From the NCBI GenBank assembly GCA_019242465.1, contig JAFAVL010000428.1:1-18149 (forward strand): a stretch of DNA of 18,149 nt, in the 5' to 3' direction. The DNA is from Chroococcidiopsidaceae cyanobacterium CP_BM_RX_35. GTDB lineage: Bacteria > Cyanobacteriota > Cyanobacteriia > Cyanobacteriales > Chroococcidiopsidaceae. A program made the translations under genes and the position numbers. Shown piece after piece: positions 15,582 to 18,149 of this stretch; within the stretch, counting starts at the first letter, position 1; the number at the start of each line of letters is the position of its first letter. The notes beneath the pieces are model-generated. The model was not told where the DNA came from. It saw only the letters and a program-made list of their open reading frames with translations, and did no database searches.

Positions 15582-16646
15582 ATGTTGCAAAATTTTTTCA
15601 GCCCACGACACTCAATTGATCCCAAAATGAACCTACCTGAATCCAGCCGACTACAATTTACTCCTAATCTAAATATCTGTCGCGTACTTAATGGGATGTG
15701 GCAAGTGTCTGGGGCTCATGGACGTATCGAGCCTCGTGCCGCTATCCAAAGCATGTTCAGGTATGTGGATGCAGGCTTCACGACTTGGGATTTAGCAGAT
15801 CATTATGGTCCAGCAGAAGACTTTATTGGCGAGTTCAGGCGTCAACTGATTGCAACCCGTGGCAGAAATGCCCTGTCTAGTCTCCAAGCATTCACTAAAT
15901 GGGTGCCCCGTCCAACTAGAATGACGCGGCAACTCGTTGAGCAGAACATTGACATCTCTTTAAGCAGAATGGGAGTTGACGCCTTAGATTTGATGCAGTT
16001 CCACTGGTGGGAATACAGGGACAAAAACTACCTGGATGCTCTTTCTTACATGTCAGAACTTCAGATAGAGGGGAAAATCAAGCACCTTGCCTTAACTAAC
16101 TTTGATACTGAACACCTAAAAATCATTATAGATAATGGCATCAGAATAGTATCTAACCAGGTGCAGTATTCTCTGATTGATTGCCGTCCTGAAGTTAACA
16201 TGGTGCCGTTTTGCCTAGAACACAACATCCAACTTCTGGCTTATGGGACACTTGGCGGTGGCTTGTTATCAGAGAAATATCTAGGGCAACCAGAACCAGG
16301 GGGGGGAGTTCTAAATACTGCCAGCTTGAGAAAATACAAGAACATGGTGGATGTATGGGGCGGTTGGAACCTATTTCAAGAATTACTGTCTGTCCTCAAG
16401 CAGATTGCAACCAAGCATGCCGTGAGCATGTCCAATGTGGCAGAGAATTATGTCCTGGATAAACCAGCGGTAGCAGGCGCTATTGTCGGCGCTAGGCTTG
16501 GGGTATCAGAACATTTGGAGGAAAACAAAAAGGTGTTTGATTTTAGGTTAGATACTGAAGATCGTGACCAGATTGCTGCCGTACTTAGCAAGTCACGGGA
16601 TCTGTATCGAGTCATCGGCGACTGTGGAGACGAATATCGACGGTAA
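15582..16646 (+). CDS. Aldo/keto reductase
   Basis: NAD(P)H-dependent oxidoreductase with a TIM-barrel fold; the substrate is not predictable. In the 354-residue protein the catalytic tetrad is visible at the expected spacing: D70 and Y75 in TTWDLADHYGPAED, K106 in LQAFTKWVP, and H141 in LMQFHWWEY. The cofactor-binding C-terminal part has LLAYGTLGGGLLSEKYLG and AVAGAIVGARLGVSEHLEEN. The barrel is complete. The start given is the ATG at 15582; an ATG at 15627 (MNLPESSRLQF) would remove only 15 poorly conserved residues and is possible. Two phased direct repeats lie about 100 bases upstream. It is monocistronic as far as can be seen, followed by a 302-bp gap with a small ORF. Confidence 0.9.
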   Translation: MLQNFFSPRHSIDPKMNLPESSRLQFTPNLNICRVLNGMWQVSGAHGRIEPRAAIQSMFRYVDAGFTTWDLADHYGPAEDFIGEFRRQLIATRGRNALSSLQAFTKWVPRPTRMTRQLVEQNIDISLSRMGVDALDLMQFHWWEYRDKNYLDALSYMSELQIEGKIKHLALTNFDTEHLKIIIDNGIRIVSNQVQYSLIDCRPEVNMVPFCLEHNIQLLAYGTLGGGLLSEKYLGQPEPGGGVLNTASLRKYKNMVDVWGGWNLFQELLSVLKQIATKHAVSMSNVAENYVLDKPAVAGAIVGARLGVSEHLEENKKVFDFRLDTEDRDQIAAVLSKSRDLYRVIGDCGDEYRR

Positions 16647-16722
16647 GGCGCGATCACTCAAGAGCCCATTGCCATCCCGGAGTAACTGGATGGCTAGTCT
16701 CTCATAAGTTACTGCAACCGGG

Positions 16723-16866
16723 ATGATTGAGCTTGCGCTCTTTGCGGCGCAAAGAGCGGCCATTGAGCGGAACGTTGAGTTTACAAAAATGTTACTCAAT
16801 CAATACGGCTTGTTTACACCAGTAACAGAAAGCACAGCCATACTGAAAAGGCGGGAACAAAGCTAA
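16723..16866 (+). CDS. Small ORF, 47 residues (hypothetical)
   Basis: I do not recognise this product. The ATG at 16723 to TAA at 16866 encodes 47 residues beginning MIELALFAAQRAAIERNVEF and ending ILKRREQS. The first half is strongly predicted by eye to be an amphipathic helix, and there is no signal peptide or cysteine. An in-frame stop lies five codons upstream and no clear Shine-Dalgarno precedes it. It fills most of the gap between the aldo/keto reductase and the sensor gene, and its residues 5-12 are encoded by a perfect inverted repeat. It could be a genuine small protein, the remnant of a larger gene, or chance. Confidence 0.3.
   Translation: MIELALFAAQRAAIERNVEFTKMLLNQYGLFTPVTESTAILKRREQS
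16736..16758. repeat. Perfect 10-bp inverted repeat with 3-nt loop
   Basis: CGCTCTTTGC (16736-16745), GGC, GCAAAGAGCG (16749-16758). The stem is GC-balanced and uninterrupted, so it would form a stable hairpin in RNA from either strand. It is about 90 bases after the aldo/keto reductase stop but has no U-tract on the plus strand, so it is not a standard intrinsic terminator. Confidence 0.65.
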
Positions 16867-16948
16867 TTTATTATTTCCAAGTCAGCTCGATCTTTACCCT
16901 TTTCCTGATTGAGTCCTGCCTTAACTTAATCTTATTTGTTTTAAGACA

Positions 16949-18149
16949 ATGCTTGAGAGTCAACCACAACAAATTCAATACTTTCTAGTTATAGAGGATA
17001 ATCAAGGTAAACGTGTCACAGCACTGGAAGCTACTACCTACTCTCTTGGTCGGGATTTGAGCAACTCCATTGTGCTGCATTCCAAGTTAGTCTCTCGCCA
17101 GCACGCTATCTTAATGCGACTGACAACTCCTGAAACCAACAATTATGTGTTTCGGCTCATTGATATCAATTTACAAGGAAAGCGTAGTACCAATGGAATA
17201 ATTGTTAATGGGCAGCGTTGCTTTTCCCAGGATTTAAAACATGGGGATATAATTGCTTTTGGAAAAGAAGCAAAAGCCAGGTTCTTTGCTACTTCCAACC
17301 GAGCAGAATTAGAGTCTCTAAAATCTAGCAACACCGAAGATATTTCGGGTATTTTATCAAGCTTAAATGACCCATTTTCTACTCTAATTGCTCCAGAACT
17401 CAATCCAGAAACTTCTGTTGAGTCAACTCTGATCCGATTAGCCTCTTTTCCAGAACTGTTAGCTAATCCAATTATTGAGATCACACTAAGTGGAACAATT
17501 ACTTATCTCAACCCAGCAGCAATTGGACAATTTCCAGGCATTGCAGAAATAAAGTCAAAGCACCCAATCATAGTCGGCTTGACCTCAACTGTCCAGCGGG
17601 GTAAGGAAAAATTTTTCATTCGTGAGGTTGAATATGACCAGAAAGTTTTTGAGCAATCCGTTCACTATATTGCTGCAAGCGACTTAATTAGAAGCCACAT
17701 AGTCGATATCACAGAGCGGAAGCAGATAGAAGTTGCGCTGCGACAGGCGCGTGAAGAGCTAGAACTTAGAGTGCAAGAGCGCACAGCTGAACTCAGCAAG
17801 ACTAATGAACAGTTACGGATTGAGATCGACGAACGCCAACGGGCAGAATTAGCGCTTTTCCAGGCAAATGAAGCACTCGAAATTAGGGTGCAGGAACGGA
17901 CTACCGAATTAACCAAAATCAACGCCTCACTCCAGGCGGAAATCAATAAGCGGCAGCAAATAGAGAAGTCACTACGGGAGAGCGAGGAGCGCTATGCACT
18001 AGCAGCCCGTGGCGCTAACGACGGATTGTGGGACTGGAATCTTAAAACTAAACAGATCTATTTTTCCCCGCGCTGGAAATCTATGCTGGGTTACTCTGAA
18101 GAAAATGACATCGGCAACAGCATGGACGAATGGTCTAGCCGTATTCATC
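16949..18149 (+). CDS. FHA-PAS-coiled-coil-PAS sensor protein, 3'-truncated by window edge
   Basis: N-terminal 400 residues of a large cytoplasmic signalling protein. The ATG at 16949 is the first in frame after a TAA at 16922. An FHA phosphothreonine-binding domain occupies about residues 10-115, with the key residues G34-R35 (YSLGRDLSNS), S49-R50-x-H52 and N82-G83 (STNG). A PAS-like domain covers about 165-255 (FPELLANPIIEITLSGTITY, closing with HIVDITERKQIE). A coiled coil at about 256-345 contains two 39-residue repeats with RVQERTAEL/RVQERTTEL. A second PAS domain begins at about 346 (ERYALAARGANDGLWDWNLK) and runs off the edge. Such proteins usually end in a histidine kinase or GGDEF/EAL output, which lies outside the window. 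Input would be recognition of a Thr-phosphorylated partner plus a PAS ligand. Confidence 0.88.
   Translation, partial: MLESQPQQIQYFLVIEDNQGKRVTALEATTYSLGRDLSNSIVLHSKLVSRQHAILMRLTTPETNNYVFRLIDINLQGKRSTNGIIVNGQRCFSQDLKHGDIIAFGKEAKARFFATSNRAELESLKSSNTEDISGILSSLNDPFSTLIAPELNPETSVESTLIRLASFPELLANPIIEITLSGTITYLNPAAIGQFPGIAEIKSKHPIIVGLTSTVQRGKEKFFIREVEYDQKVFEQSVHYIAASDLIRSHIVDITERKQIEVALRQAREELELRVQERTAELSKTNEQLRIEIDERQRAELALFQANEALEIRVQERTTELTKINASLQAEINKRQQIEKSLRESEERYALAARGANDGLWDWNLKTKQIYFSPRWKSMLGYSEENDIGNSMDEWSSRIH

Noticed and set aside
16593..16799. 68-codon minus-strand ORF
   Set aside because: It begins with TTG, overlaps the end of the aldo/keto reductase antisense and shows no family features.
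17143..17946. Two minus-strand ORFs (113 and 93 codons)
   Set aside because: They are antisense shadows of the FHA-PAS gene; the second mirrors the coiled-coil repeat and is Ser-rich for that reason.
1..18149. CRISPR arrays, tRNA or rRNA genes
   Set aside because: I saw no regularly spaced repeats with unique spacers, no tRNA T-loop or anticodon-stem patterns and no rRNA-like sequence on either strand; this was by reading, not by a covariance search.

Overview
The window looks like chromosomal DNA from a cyanobacterium. The octamer GCGATCGC (HIP1) occurs 8 times in 18.1 kb, where about 0.3 would be expected by chance. The gene families point the same way: DUF2808, DUF4058, several Uma2-type nucleases, a PaO/Lls1-like Rieske oxygenase with a CxxC tail, a UbiH-type hydroxylase, an NB-ARC remnant and an FHA-PAS sensor. 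I cannot assign a genus from sequence alone.

Layout. 1-3574 (minus): glyS followed by murD, a probable housekeeping pair; murD runs off the left edge about 20 residues before its end. 3705-4763 (plus): glutathionyl-hydroquinone reductase-like GST, converging with only 1 bp to spare on a Rieske oxygenase (4765-6204, minus). A 51-residue ORF with a hydrophobic N-terminus overlaps the oxygenase start. 6503-7063 (minus): secreted DUF2808 protein. 7140-8606 (plus): NagX/HGSNAT-like multi-pass membrane protein with a TTG start behind a strong Shine-Dalgarno.

8617-11569 is a scrapyard of gene pieces. It holds the tail of a SAM methyltransferase, N-terminal IstB and C-terminal IstA pieces of an IS21-family element, an NB-ARC ATPase piece fused in frame to the IstA piece, an N-terminal Uma2 piece, one intact Uma2 gene, an M20 peptidase cut at about one third of its length with a metal-binding His changed to Tyr, a possible amidohydrolase tail, and a piece of a YhaV/RelE-like toxin. 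This is the most unusual part of the window.

11611-18149 returns to intact genes: a UbiH-family FAD hydroxylase with a hairpin terminator overlapping its stop, a second Uma2 gene, a slipin (minus), a DUF4058 protein, an aldo/keto reductase, a small unrecognised ORF containing a perfect 10-bp inverted repeat, and the first 400 residues of an FHA-PAS-coiled coil-PAS sensor cut by the right edge.

Apart from glyS-murD the genes are mostly monocistronic and unrelated. I found no CRISPR array, rRNA, tRNA, intact mobile element or convincing new multi-gene system. The notable signals are the fragment mosaic, two small ORFs, hairpins and short repeats.
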